In this document: positions 33,458 to 41,673 of the stretch, one piece after another | How the letters are laid out: each line of letters opens with the position of its first letter | Numbering within the stretch: the first letter of the stretch is position 1 | From: Bacillota bacterium | Lineage (GTDB): Bacteria > Bacillota > Limnochordia > DTU087 | DNA: 41,673 bases | Assembly (NCBI GenBank): GCA_012798695.1 | Contig: JAAZMR010000007.1 | Coordinates: forward strand, 1 to 41,673 | Direction of reading: 5' to 3' | Made by a program: the position numbers and the translations under genes | The notes under the pieces: model-generated | Databases searched by the model: none | What the model was told of the DNA's origin: nothing | What the model saw: only the letters and a program-made list of their open reading frames with translations

Positions 33458-36400
33458 TCAAACCTCTGATGGTGTATCCTCAAAACCGGCCGCCGCTTCA
33501 TCAAGTCGAACCGAGACTGCTTGGGAAATGTTGGAGCGGTCCATGGTAACCCCATATAGCGTATCGGCCACCTCCATGGTGATGGGCCGGTGAGTAATGA
33601 CAATAAATTGTGTGTCCTGGCCAAAGTCCTGCAAGAGTTTAGTAAACCGCTCTAGATTGCTTTCATCTAGAGATGCATCAATCTCATCGAGTACACAGAA
33701 GGGGCTTGGCTTTACCTTCAATAGAGCAAAAAGTAAACTGATGGCGGTCAAGGCTCGTTCACCTCCGGACAAAAGGTTGATATTTTGAGCCTTTTTCCCC
33801 GGAGGTTTTACCGAGATCTCCAGCCCCGCCTCCTCCAGCTGCTCAGCCGCAAGCAAGACGAGTCTTGCAGATCCACCACCGAAGAGTTTAGCAAATACAT
33901 CTTGAAACTCCTTCTGTACCGCGGTTATGGTCTCTCGAAACCGGGCCCTGCTGACACTGTCCATCTCTTCAATGACCTCGGTTAGCTGCTCCCCTGCTTC
34001 CACCAGATCCTGCTGTTGTCGTTGGAGATAATCATAGCGTTCCTTCACCACTTCATATTGAGTGACGGCTTCAGTGTTAACCGGCCCTAATGCCTGAAGC
34101 TGATCTCTGAGAGTCCGGAGCCGGGCACGCATCTCCTCGATGTTTCCGGCCGGTAAGGGCAGATCCGCAACCCGATCCGGCTCTAGGCCAAAGTCTTGCA
34201 TGATCTCGATCAGGCGAGTCTGTTTCAGTGCTACTCTATTGTGTTCTCCTCGGACGTGGGCCAATTCTTGCTGCAGCTCTGCTGTCTTCTGCTGCCTGGC
34301 CTTGTAGGCTTTCTCTGCAATCAGCAATTGCTGTTGCTTCTCTTTGCGTTGCCTTCCATAGGTCAAAAACTTTTCCTCAATTTCGCCGAGACTTATTTCT
34401 GTTTTGTGGACTTCTTGAGCTAGCCGCTCTGCCTCCTGCCGTAATTGGTTCTTTTCCAGCCCCACTGCCTCTTGGGCTTCTTTGATCCTGGTCACAGCCT
34501 GCCTCAGCTGATCTAGTCTTTCACGATACCTAGCCACTTCTCTCTCATCAGCCTGGATCTGACTTTTCAGTGTTGCTACATCCACTTGGGAGGCTGTATA
34601 GCTCTGCGAAGTACTCGCTTGATCTTCGTCCAAGACAGCCAGAGCGGCCTGCATTGCTAAGAGCTTTTCTTGCCATATGGCCGCTTCCTCTTCTAGCTTT
34701 TCCAAGCGCTCCAGCTGCCGCCGCTTTTCCTCGGCTTGTGATGATAGCCTTTGCTCTAATGCTTCTATCTCAGCTCTTACTTGAGTTCCCTCTCGCTCCC
34801 AACGCGCCTCTTCATTCTCCTCTAGGGCAACCTCTTTCTCTAGCTCCTTGAGCTGTAACTCGATTTGATGTAGTTTCTGGGCCAACGCCTTGGCCTGTGA
34901 GTCAGTATTTTGCAGCTCCCTTGCTAAGTTCGCTGCCACCTTGCGCTCTTTGTTCAGGTTGGTCTTACTGACCTGGATAGCCTTAGCTAAACGTGCTACC
35001 TGCTGGTGCCGCTGCAAGAGACCACTTCTGTCGTTTTGTGGCAGGCTGCCACCTGTAATCGCTCCTCCAGGAGAAACGGTATCACCTTCGAGGGTGACAA
35101 TACGGCTGTACCCGCGCAACTTACGGCTCAGGAGCACGGCTGTATCCAGATCCTTGGTTACGATTACTCTACCAAGAAGATATTCGGCGATGCCCCGATA
35201 CTTCGGTTCATACTCGATGAGCTCAGAGGCGATACCTAGTACACCCTCTTGTTCCAGCCCAACTCGCTCCCGTGATGGAAACAACTTAGTACGCAACCCA
35301 TCTAGAGGCAAAAACGTGGCCCTACCAGCTTGTTTCTCTTTTAGATAGCTGACTGCCTGGCGAGCGCCAGCATCAGTCTCAGTCACGATATTCTGGAGGC
35401 TGCTGCCTAAGGCTATCTCTACGGCAATTTCCAGCTCTCTCGGTACCCGAATCAATTCTGCTACTACCCCACAGATACCAGATAGCTGCTCTCGGGCCTG
35501 CAATACCGCCCTCACACCACCATAATAGCCTATATAGTCTTTCTCCATCTCTGAAAGAGCCTTGAATCGCGAATTCTGTATTTGCAGCTTCCCCTCCCAG
35601 GACCGTACTATCTCTTCTTGCCTTATCCAATGTGACTGCAACTCTCCCTGCAATTGCTCATATTCATCTAGTGAACCACGCCCTGCCTTCAGCTCCTGCG
35701 CAATCCCTAGCAGAGCTTCTTGCCGCTCCAGGAGGTTAGCACTGATAGCTTCTTGTTGCCGTGCAATTTCTTCTAACCGATGAGCCAGCACAGTGTTCTG
35801 CTCTTGCCAGAGGGCCTGACGACTATGCCCGGCTTCTAAGTCGGCCTGTGTCTCTGACATCATCTGGCGAAGACTATTCTGAACAGCTCCGATCCTTTCC
35901 ATCTCAGTCAACAATGCTGCTCGTTGTGCCTGCCGCTCATTCTGGGTCTGTACCAACCCTTCTATCGTGGCAAGCTCTGCCGCCAGGCGTCGGCGCCTAG
36001 AGCGCAGCCGCCAAAGGTATGCAGCCAAGTCACTGCGCAGCTGACAACGTTTCTCAGTATGCTCACGCAATTCATCCGCCAGCCTGTTACTATCACCTAC
36101 AGTGTGTTTGAGCCGTTCCAGAGCCAGGCCGTGTTGCCGCTGAGTCTCACCCATGGCCTGGATGGACAAAGTGCGCAACTCTTGTAGGCTCTCTCGCTGA
36201 TGCTCAAGCTCCTCGATTTCCTGGCGCAGGGCACCTATCGCATTCTCCTCGAGTTGCCGCTCCTCTTCCAGAACCGCCATTGAGACCAGCAAATCAGATT
36301 CCTGGTCCGAAACCCGCTGACCAGCTTGACTTAGTTTGACCCATTCATGCGCACACATAGCTTGTCCTTTTGCTTGGTATTCTTGGGAAAGGGTTGCATA

Positions 36401-37042
36401 TGTCTTGGCTTTGACAGCAGCTGTTCTGAGAGGTTCTAGCTGTCTAGCCAACTCACTAATAATATCATCCAGGCGAACCAGTTTTGCCTTGGTATCGACA
36501 AGCTTCCTAGTAGCTTCCGTCTTGCGAGTGCGATACTTGCCAATTCCAGCCGCCTCTTCGATGATCAAACGTCGCTCCTCGGGCCTTGCTAAGAGGATCG
36601 CGTCAATTTGCCCTTGGCTGATCAGCCAATACCCCTCGCGACCCAGGCCTGTATCCAGAAAAAGGTCTCGGATGTCCCGCAGCCGACAGGGAGCCTTATT
36701 GATCATGTACTGACTTTCGCCTGATCGATATACCCTGCGGGTTATCATTACTTCATTGAAGTCCAAGCTGAGATTGCCTTCACAATCTCCCAAAGTAAGC
36801 GAAACCGAAGCCATCCCTAGGGGGCCCTTGCCATCACTGCCCGCGAAAATGACGTCTTGCATGGTGTCACCCCGCAAAGAGCGAGCACTTTGCTCACCTA
36901 AGACCCACCGGATCCCATCAGCGATATTGCTTTTCCCAGAGCCATTCGGTCCCACGATGGCAGTAATCCCTTTCCCAAACTCCAATCTGGTCCTTTTCCC
37001 GAAGGATTTGAACCCGTGGATTTCCAATTGTTTGAGAAACAT
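33458..37042 (-). CDS. smc: Chromosome segregation ATPase SMC
   Basis: SMC condenses and segregates the chromosome with ScpA and ScpB. The protein of about 1194 residues has an N-terminal head with Walker A GPNGSGKSN (31-39). Two very long coiled coils flank a hinge near residues 510-670 (GVLGIASELIEYEPKYRGIA). The C-terminal head carries LSGGERALTAISLLFALL and Walker B PFCVLDEIDASLDESN. The ATG at 37042 has GGGAGGGGG upstream; the longer frame to 37081 lacks support. A terminator and a sigma factor gene lie between smc and rnc, which are usually adjacent in this phylum. Confidence 0.97.
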   Translation of the reverse strand: MFLKQLEIHGFKSFGKRTRLEFGKGITAIVGPNGSGKSNIADGIRWVLGEQSARSLRGDTMQDVIFAGSDGKGPLGMASVSLTLGDCEGNLSLDFNEVMITRRVYRSGESQYMINKAPCRLRDIRDLFLDTGLGREGYWLISQGQIDAILLARPEERRLIIEEAAGIGKYRTRKTEATRKLVDTKAKLVRLDDIISELARQLEPLRTAAVKAKTYATLSQEYQAKGQAMCAHEWVKLSQAGQRVSDQESDLLVSMAVLEEERQLEENAIGALRQEIEELEHQRESLQELRTLSIQAMGETQRQHGLALERLKHTVGDSNRLADELREHTEKRCQLRSDLAAYLWRLRSRRRRLAAELATIEGLVQTQNERQAQRAALLTEMERIGAVQNSLRQMMSETQADLEAGHSRQALWQEQNTVLAHRLEEIARQQEAISANLLERQEALLGIAQELKAGRGSLDEYEQLQGELQSHWIRQEEIVRSWEGKLQIQNSRFKALSEMEKDYIGYYGGVRAVLQAREQLSGICGVVAELIRVPRELEIAVEIALGSSLQNIVTETDAGARQAVSYLKEKQAGRATFLPLDGLRTKLFPSRERVGLEQEGVLGIASELIEYEPKYRGIAEYLLGRVIVTKDLDTAVLLSRKLRGYSRIVTLEGDTVSPGGAITGGSLPQNDRSGLLQRHQQVARLAKAIQVSKTNLNKERKVAANLARELQNTDSQAKALAQKLHQIELQLKELEKEVALEENEEARWEREGTQVRAEIEALEQRLSSQAEEKRRQLERLEKLEEEAAIWQEKLLAMQAALAVLDEDQASTSQSYTASQVDVATLKSQIQADEREVARYRERLDQLRQAVTRIKEAQEAVGLEKNQLRQEAERLAQEVHKTEISLGEIEEKFLTYGRQRKEKQQQLLIAEKAYKARQQKTAELQQELAHVRGEHNRVALKQTRLIEIMQDFGLEPDRVADLPLPAGNIEEMRARLRTLRDQLQALGPVNTEAVTQYEVVKERYDYLQRQQQDLVEAGEQLTEVIEEMDSVSRARFRETITAVQKEFQDVFAKLFGGGSARLVLLAAEQLEEAGLEISVKPPGKKAQNINLLSGGERALTAISLLFALLKVKPSPFCVLDEIDASLDESNLERFTKLLQDFGQDTQFIVITHRPITMEVADTLYGVTMDRSNISQAVSVRLDEAAAGFEDTPSEV

Positions 37043-37100
37043 GCGACCCCCTCCCTTCTCCGCTTGATCGCCTCTATTCACCTATTCGGTTTCTTTCAGC

Positions 37101-37131
37101 AAAAAGCCCGGCTGGGATGCCGGACCCTTTT
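37101..37131 (-). terminator. Rho-independent terminator after the sigma factor gene
   Basis: GTCCGGC and GCCGGGC pair around a 6-base loop, extended by further wobble and A-T pairs, and five T follow on the coding strand. It lies between the sigma gene and smc. It should end the sigma transcript and isolate it from smc. Confidence 0.8.
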
Positions 37132-37184
37132 GTTATTCGCTAAATAGCCTGTCTATCCCTTTTCCCCGTTTCATTTTCCCACCA

Positions 37185-37886
37185 CTATTCTGCCCGCAGG
37201 TGCAAGGAAGGAATCTTAAGGTACAAATCTTCGCGACGGCGACCTCTAACGGGCACTCTCGGGTTGAGCAGTGATCCATGTTCTGTGAGAATCCGCCGCA
37301 GCTTCAACCTTACGCGCGTGCGAGCATTATCCACCGCCTTGCTGTTGACACCAATAGCAGATTCAATCTCCGTACTCGAATAACCCCGCAAGAATAGTGT
37401 GATCACCGTGTATTCCAGAATCGAGAGATGGTTTTCCAGAACGGCATCTAGCATCTGATTAACCATTCTTTCCTCAACCGCGTCTTCAGGATTAGCCAAT
37501 GGATGGCCACACGCCATAAAGTCCATAACTGTACGGGTCTCTTCCTGATTGACAAATGCATGGATTGATATGGCATCATTTAGCGCCTTATGCTTATTGC
37601 CATTAACTTGCTTGATTACATTATAGATTTTCCGAATGATACATAGATAGGCAAACGATGAAAATTTCACGCGTTTCTCTGGATTATACTCGTCTATGGC
37701 GCTCAATAGGCCAATCAGGCCCTCCTGCATCAGATCTTCAAACTCGAGGAAACTGGCGTAATGGTTACGTACAATATGTTTGACCATGGGGACATATTTT
37801 TGTACAAGCTTCTCCCGTGCTTCTGCATTACCTTCCCTAACTAGTTGGAGCAGCTCCAAATCCAGCTCTTGATTCCTTCCAGCCAA
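37185..37886 (-). CDS. Sigma-70 family RNA polymerase sigma factor, SigH-like
   Basis: This 233-residue protein has sigma region 2 (residues about 10-108) with FEDLMQEGLIGLLSAIDEYN and VKFSSFAYLCIIRKIYNVIK followed by QVNGNKHKALND, closely like the corresponding part of Bacillus SigH (Spo0H). Region 4 (about 145-202) has the helix-turn-helix GYSSTEIESAIGVNSKAVDN. There is no region 3, as in SigH. A basic tail of about 30 residues follows region 4, longer than in Bacillus SigH. The start is a TTG with AGGAGGGG upstream. sigH is normally located near the rpmG-secE-nusG genes, so this position between rnc and smc is unusual. It could be the true SigH or a paralogue. Confidence 0.85.
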   Translation of the reverse strand: MAGRNQELDLELLQLVREGNAEAREKLVQKYVPMVKHIVRNHYASFLEFEDLMQEGLIGLLSAIDEYNPEKRVKFSSFAYLCIIRKIYNVIKQVNGNKHKALNDAISIHAFVNQEETRTVMDFMACGHPLANPEDAVEERMVNQMLDAVLENHLSILEYTVITLFLRGYSSTEIESAIGVNSKAVDNARTRVRLKLRRILTEHGSLLNPRVPVRGRRREDLYLKIPSLHLRAE

Positions 37887-37907
37887 AGGCAGCCCCTCCT
37901 TGTCCAG

Positions 37908-37943
37908 CGATAGATCCCTTTCATATATATTGCTTGTCTATCG
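37908..37943. repeat. Inverted repeat in the sigma gene upstream region
   Basis: CGATAGA (37908-37914) and TCTATCG (37937-37943) are perfect 7-base inverted arms separated by 22 bases. The spacer holds an AT-rich TATATAT segment that could serve as a -10 box. The layout resembles an operator around a promoter, but no good -35 box is visible. The 22-base spacing puts the arm centres 29 bases apart. Confidence 0.45.
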
Positions 37944-37966
37944 AGAATAGAACTGGGTAATATGAA

Positions 37967-37988
37967 AGCTCCCGTGGGAACAGGAGCT
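37967..37988 (-). terminator. Possible weak terminator after rnc
   Basis: AGCTCC and GGAGCT form a 6-base-pair stem, extended by one wobble, about 27 bases after the rnc stop. On the coding strand TTTCATATT follows, a poor T tract. It may reduce readthrough from rnc into the sigma gene. Confidence 0.4.
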
Positions 37989-38015
37989 GAAGATGTATCA
38001 TCATGCTGCCCATTA

Positions 38016-38732
38016 TTACTTCTTGGCTAGACGTTGTAGAGCATTACGGGCAGCAGCCTGCTCCGCATCCTTCTTGGTCTTGCCCCGCCCTTTGCCTACA
38101 ATTTCCTCCTGCCACTTCACTGCCACATGAAAAGTCTTGTCATGATCTGGCCCTTGTTCGTCATAGACAACGTAGTTAGGAGTCTCCAAACCATACTGCT
38201 GGACTTTCTCCTGCAAGGCACTTTTAGGATCAACAAAATCCTTGCTCAGCCATATGTCTTGAACATCATCTCCGAGGATAGTCAATATGAAAGTCCGACA
38301 GGCATCATAATCCAATTCTAGATACATAGCACCGATCACAGCTTCTAGACTATCACTTAATAGTGAATCAAGATTCCGCCCCCCTGCCTGAGCCTCCCCA
38401 TGACCTAAAAGCAAGTAATCGCCTAGATGCAGTCTGCGAGCTTTCTCCGCCAAAGTATGCTCACATACAACTACTGACCGCACGCGGGCCAGTTCTCCCT
38501 CTGGGGCCTTGGGAAAACACCGATAGGTGTGCTCACTGATCACAAGCTCCAGAACGGCATCGCCGAGGAACTCCAAACGCTCATTATCAAATCCGGCAAA
38601 ACCTTGCTCGTGAGCAAAGGATCTGTGAATCAGCGCTTGATGCAATAGCTCATAAGATGGAAATGCAACACCTAGGTGGGCCTGGAGGTGCTGCAAAGCT
38701 GCAATCCGTTCCTGAGTCAGTGTATTTTCCAT
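38016..38732 (-). CDS. rnc: Ribonuclease III
   Basis: RNase III cleaves double-stranded RNA in rRNA precursors and regulatory RNAs. The 238-residue protein has the catalytic signature NERLEFLGDAVLEL and the second acidic site in DSLEAVIGAMYLE. A C-terminal double-stranded RNA-binding domain begins PKSALQEKVQQYGLETPNYV and ends GKTKKDAEQAAARNALQRL. The ATG at 38732 has GAGGTGG upstream. It lies 11 bases after the fabF stop. Confidence 0.97.
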   Translation of the reverse strand: MENTLTQERIAALQHLQAHLGVAFPSYELLHQALIHRSFAHEQGFAGFDNERLEFLGDAVLELVISEHTYRCFPKAPEGELARVRSVVVCEHTLAEKARRLHLGDYLLLGHGEAQAGGRNLDSLLSDSLEAVIGAMYLELDYDACRTFILTILGDDVQDIWLSKDFVDPKSALQEKVQQYGLETPNYVVYDEQGPDHDKTFHVAVKWQEEIVGKGRGKTKKDAEQAAARNALQRLAKK

Positions 38733-38743
38733 GGCCCACCTCA

Positions 38744-39985
38744 CTACAAGTTCGTTAGTTTCTGAACTACCAGGACAGCATTATGCCCACCAAAACCAAA
38801 GGAATTGCTCATAGCTACTTTGACGTCAGCCTCTCGGGCCTTATTGGGCACATAATCTAGATCACAGCGGGGATCCGGTTCTTCATAATTGATCGTAGGT
38901 GGAATCAGGCTATGTTCCATTGCCAGAAGACAAGCAATCAGCTCCACTCCCCCCGCCGCACCCAAGAGATGACCGGTCATCGACTTCGTAGAACTGATCG
39001 ATACTTGGTCAGCCTGCTTGCCGAATACCCGTTTAATAGCTACGGTCTCAAAATAGTCATTATACTGCGTTGAAGTTCCATGGGCGTTGATATAATCAAC
39101 TTCGTCAGGTCTGAGCCCGGCATCCTGCAGGGCCGCCAACATAGCCCGGGCAGCTCCATCGCCTTCTGGAGCCGGTGTCGTAATATGATATGCGTCACCG
39201 GTTGCTCCATATCCTACCAATTCGCCATAGATCCTGGCACCCCGTGACCGGGCATGTTCTAACTCCTCCAAGATCAATATGCCGCTGCCCTCACCCATTA
39301 CAAAACCATCCCTACCAGCATCAAATGGTCGGCAAGCTCTTTGGGGCGCATCATTGCGGGTTGAAAGAGTTTTGGCTGAGCAAAACCCACCCATGGCCAA
39401 CTGACTGAGAGGTGCTTCAGCCCCGCCGCTAATCATGATATCAGCTTCTCCCCGCTGAATTACGCGAAAAGCATCACCTACCGAATGGGTACCAGAGCAA
39501 CATGCTGTTACAGTACATGCATTATGCCCCTTGGCCCCAAACTGGATAGAAACCTGTCCCGCCGCCATATCGGCTATCATCATAGGGACAAAGAAAGGAC
39601 TAATCCGCCCCACGCCCTTCGTAACCAATGTGACAGCTTGCTCTTCCAGTGTCTCTATGCCTCCCACACCTGAACCAATCAATACTCCTGCCCGTTCCCC
39701 CAGGGGAACCTGTTCACTTAACCCTGCATCAGCTAGGGCAAGGGCGGTAGCAGCTACAGCAAACTGGGAAAAGCGGTCCATGCGGCGGGCGTCTTTTCTG
39801 TCCATGAACTCCAACGGATCAAAATCCGGTACCTCCCCGGCAATCTGAGCAGTAAGTTCGCTGGGATCAAACCGAGTGATACGCCTGACACCGGAACGGC
39901 CATTGGCCAGACCTTGCCAGAATACATCTTTGCCAATGCCTAGGGGTGTAACAGCCCCTATTCCGGTCACAACTACTCGCCTCAT
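38744..39985 (-). CDS. fabF: Beta-ketoacyl-ACP synthase II
   Basis: FabF condenses malonyl-ACP with acyl-ACP in fatty acid elongation. The 413-residue protein starts MRRVVVTGIGAVTPLGIGKD. It has the active-site cysteine in VTACCSGTHSVGDAFR, one catalytic histidine in NAHGTSTQYND and the other in KSMTGHLLGAAGG. The C-terminal SNSFGFGGHNAVLV is typical. The usual ACATGTH is ACCSGTH here, a mild variation that keeps the nucleophile. The ATG has GAGGTGA 7 bases upstream. It sits between acpP and rnc. Confidence 0.98.
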   Translation of the reverse strand: MRRVVVTGIGAVTPLGIGKDVFWQGLANGRSGVRRITRFDPSELTAQIAGEVPDFDPLEFMDRKDARRMDRFSQFAVAATALALADAGLSEQVPLGERAGVLIGSGVGGIETLEEQAVTLVTKGVGRISPFFVPMMIADMAAGQVSIQFGAKGHNACTVTACCSGTHSVGDAFRVIQRGEADIMISGGAEAPLSQLAMGGFCSAKTLSTRNDAPQRACRPFDAGRDGFVMGEGSGILILEELEHARSRGARIYGELVGYGATGDAYHITTPAPEGDGAARAMLAALQDAGLRPDEVDYINAHGTSTQYNDYFETVAIKRVFGKQADQVSISSTKSMTGHLLGAAGGVELIACLLAMEHSLIPPTINYEEPDPRCDLDYVPNKAREADVKVAMSNSFGFGGHNAVLVVQKLTNL

Positions 39986-40010
39986 TTACGTCTCACCTCA
40001 ATTGGGCCGC

Positions 40011-40043
40011 CCCCAGAGGGGATGAGTCCCGCGCACGGGACTC
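40011..40043 (-). other. Two GC-rich hairpins between acpP and fabF
   Basis: GAGTCCC (40024-40030) and GGGACTC (40037-40043) form a perfect 7-base-pair hairpin with a 6-base loop. CCCC/GGGG (40011-40014 and 40018-40021) form a second, smaller one. Neither is followed by a T run. They could protect the acpP 3' end or reduce flow into fabF, which would give more carrier protein than synthase. Confidence 0.5.
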
Positions 40044-40054
40044 AAATCCACAGC

Positions 40055-40288
40055 CTATTCAGTCTTCGCCTTGATATACTTGACTGCATCTCCCACGGTG
40101 CCGATTTTCTCAGCATCCTCGTCAGGGATTTCCAGTTCAAATTCCTCTTCAAAAGCCATCACTAGCTCCACAATATCTAGTGAGTCAGCACCCAGATCGT
40201 CAACAAAGGATGCTTCGTTAGTTACTTCCTCTGCATCCACTCCGAGTTGGTCAACAACTATTTCTTTGACGCGTTCTAAAACATCCAT
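40055..40288 (-). CDS. acpP: Acyl carrier protein
   Basis: ACP carries growing acyl chains on a phosphopantetheine arm. The 77-residue acidic protein has the attachment serine in [19 protein letters not shown] and the usual helices before and after it. The ATG follows an AAGGAGGTGA site. It lies between fabG and fabF. No clear promoter is seen in the 96 bases before it, so it is probably co-transcribed with fabG. Confidence 0.98.
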   Translation of the reverse strand: MDVLERVKEIVVDQLGVDAEEVTNEASFVDDLGADSLDIVELVMAFEEEFELEIPDEDAEKIGTVGDAVKYIKAKTE

Positions 40289-40384
40289 CCTGCCCAGTCA
40301 CCTCCTTATGCTTCCTTAAGGTTGCCAAAGCACTGGCTCCAGGACTGATCTGCCACCTTGGCGGATACAGCATAAATCTAAGAA

Positions 40385-41122
40385 TCAGTCCATAACCAAT
40401 CCACCATCGACGTTAATCGTCTGGCCAGTGATGTAGCGCGCATCGTCACTGGCGAGAAATTCCGCCAATGCCGCCACATCACTTGGGAGCCCGACATCGC
40501 CTAAAGGCACCTGAACCAACAGAGCTTTTCTCTGTTCGTCAGTCAGAGCATCAGTCATCTCTGAAGCAATAAACCCAGGAGCAATGCAGTTCACGGTAAT
40601 CCCACGGCTAGCTACCTCTCGAGCTAGGCTCTTGCTGAAACCAATCAACCCAGCTTTCGATGCAGCATAGTTGCTTTGTCCCGGATTCCCCATCAGGCCT
40701 ACAACAGATGCAATGCTAATAACTCGGCCTTGACGCTGCTTTAACATCGGATGCAGTGCTGCCCGAGTAAACAAGAAAACCCCTTTTAGGTTGACATCCA
40801 AGACGGCATCCCATTCGGATTCCTTCATGCGCAAAAGGAGTCCATCTCTCGTTATGCCAGCATTGTTGACCAGGATATCGATTCTACCCCATTTTGCCAT
40901 AATTGATTCTACGGCTTCCTTTACCTGGGATTCCTGGGTGATATCAACCTTTAGGGCCACAGCAGCTCTGCCAAGCTCCTCTATAAGGGCGACCGTTTCC
41001 TCACCATGTTGGACGTCACAAATAGCGATCTCGGCACCTGCCTGAGCCAGGCGCAGGGCAATAGCTTGACCGATGCCCTGAGCACCACCGGTGATTACGG
41101 CCACCTTCTTTGCTAGTCTCAT
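40385..41122 (-). CDS. fabG: 3-oxoacyl-ACP reductase
   Basis: FabG is the NADPH-dependent reductase of fatty acid elongation, of the short-chain dehydrogenase type. The 245-residue protein has the nucleotide-binding GGAQGIGQAIALRLA and NNAGITRDGLLLRM. The catalytic residues are the Ser in SIASVVGLMGNPGQSNYAAS and the Tyr and Lys of NYAASKAGLIGF. The start overlaps the fabD stop in an ATGA, showing translational coupling. Confidence 0.97.
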   Translation of the reverse strand: MRLAKKVAVITGGAQGIGQAIALRLAQAGAEIAICDVQHGEETVALIEELGRAAVALKVDITQESQVKEAVESIMAKWGRIDILVNNAGITRDGLLLRMKESEWDAVLDVNLKGVFLFTRAALHPMLKQRQGRVISIASVVGLMGNPGQSNYAASKAGLIGFSKSLAREVASRGITVNCIAPGFIASEMTDALTDEQRKALLVQVPLGDVGLPSDVAALAEFLASDDARYITGQTINVDGGLVMD

Positions 41123-41673
41123 ATTACTATATCCCCTTTCGCCATTTCAAGTACTTTTTCCAGCCCTTCCATCTCCTGAAAACCCACTACATCAACTGCG
41201 CGGGAGATGCGTCTAATTAGGCCGGCAAGTACTCTCCCAGGTCCGACTTCCACAAACTTCCGTACGCCATCGGCTAGCAACCGCTCAATTGTCTCCTCCC
41301 AGCGCACTGGGCTGTATAACTGCTGAACCAATACCTTCCGAATAGCAGCAGCATCTCCAGCATAGTCCGCAGTCACATTGGCAACTAGGCGCACTTGTGG
41401 ATCTACCAGGTTCGCCTCAGCCAAATACTTGGCAAAATCATCAGCCGCTGGCCGCATCAGTGAAGAGTGAAAGGGGCCGCTGACTTCTAGTTCCAATACA
41501 CGTCTTGCCCCTCGCTTTTTCCCCAAGGCCATAGCCCTTTGCACTGCAGTTCGGTCACCTGAAATGACTACCTGTCCTGGACAATTGAGATTTGCGGGCT
41601 CGACGACTTCTCCTTGGGCCGCCTCTTGGCAAATCGACGCTACTTGACTCCAATCAAGGCCTAAGAGTACTGC
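41119..41673 (-). CDS. fabD: Malonyl-CoA-ACP transacylase FabD (partial, N-terminus beyond window)
   Basis: FabD loads malonate onto ACP. The frame is open to the window edge and encodes the C-terminal about 184 residues. They include NCPGQVVISGDRTAVQRAM, the catalytic histidine in LEVSGPFHSSLM, and the C-terminal block YSPVRWEETIERLL with VEVGPGRVLAGLIRRI. The nucleophile motif GHSLGE lies upstream of the window. The coding frame continues beyond the Met at 41544, which is an internal codon and not the start. It overlaps fabG by 4 bases. Confidence 0.95.
   Translation of the reverse strand, partial: AVLLGLDWSQVASICQEAAQGEVVEPANLNCPGQVVISGDRTAVQRAMALGKKRGARRVLELEVSGPFHSSLMRPAADDFAKYLAEANLVDPQVRLVANVTADYAGDAAAIRKVLVQQLYSPVRWEETIERLLADGVRKFVEVGPGRVLAGLIRRISRAVDVVGFQEMEGLEKVLEMAKGDIVI

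Overview
This window is chromosomal DNA from a flagellated member of the Bacillota (Firmicutes). Every convincing gene lies on the minus strand, so transcription runs from high to low coordinates. The gene order follows a backbone well known from this phylum: fab genes, rnc, smc, ftsY, ylxM, ffh, rpsP, khpA, ylqD, rimM, trmD, rplS, lepB, rbgA, rnhB, yraN, yifB/comM, dprA, topA, hslVU, then the long fla operon starting at flgB. Strong AGGAGG-type ribosome binding sites, frequent GTG and TTG starts, and a SigH-like sigma factor fit a Bacillota lineage related to spore formers. A species cannot be named from the sequence. No mobile element, tRNA, rRNA or CRISPR array was seen.

Layout, in transcription order. 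Positions 41673-38732 hold fatty acid synthesis genes (fabD partial, fabG, acpP, fabF), with rnc close behind. A SigH-like sigma gene (37886-37185) follows, flanked by hairpins and a terminator, and it separates rnc from smc. Next come smc and ftsY. A textbook SigA promoter at 32301-32329 then starts ylxM and ffh, followed by the rpsP-khpA-ylqD-rimM-trmD-rplS translation cluster, which ends at a rho-independent terminator (27618-27645). lepB, rbgA, rnhB, an HD-GYP cyclic-di-GMP phosphodiesterase, yraN and yifB/comM follow. A small zinc-ribbon protein, dprA, an Smg-family (DUF494) protein, topA and hslVU come next, with candidate SigA promoters before the zinc-ribbon gene and before smg.

Positions 15505-1 hold the flagellar operon: flgB, flgC, fliE, fliF, fliG, fliH, fliI, fliJ, a motE/ylxF-like gene, fliK, flgD, a TIGR02530-type gene, flgE, motA, motB, fliL, a FliY/FliN-type C-ring gene and the start of fliO. 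The genes codY, trmFO and xerC (codV), often found in this neighbourhood, are absent, as are flbD/swrD and a canonical fliM at their usual places.

The most interesting element lies in the 300-base gap between hslU and flgB. It reads as a class I cyclic-di-GMP (GEMM-I) riboswitch with a GAAA tetraloop, a rho-independent terminator and an antiterminator that overlaps both the aptamer closing stem and the terminator stem. The geometry predicts an OFF switch: high cyclic-di-GMP terminates transcription ahead of the flagellar operon. An HD-GYP phosphodiesterase gene about 9 kb upstream on the same strand could oppose it by degrading the ligand.
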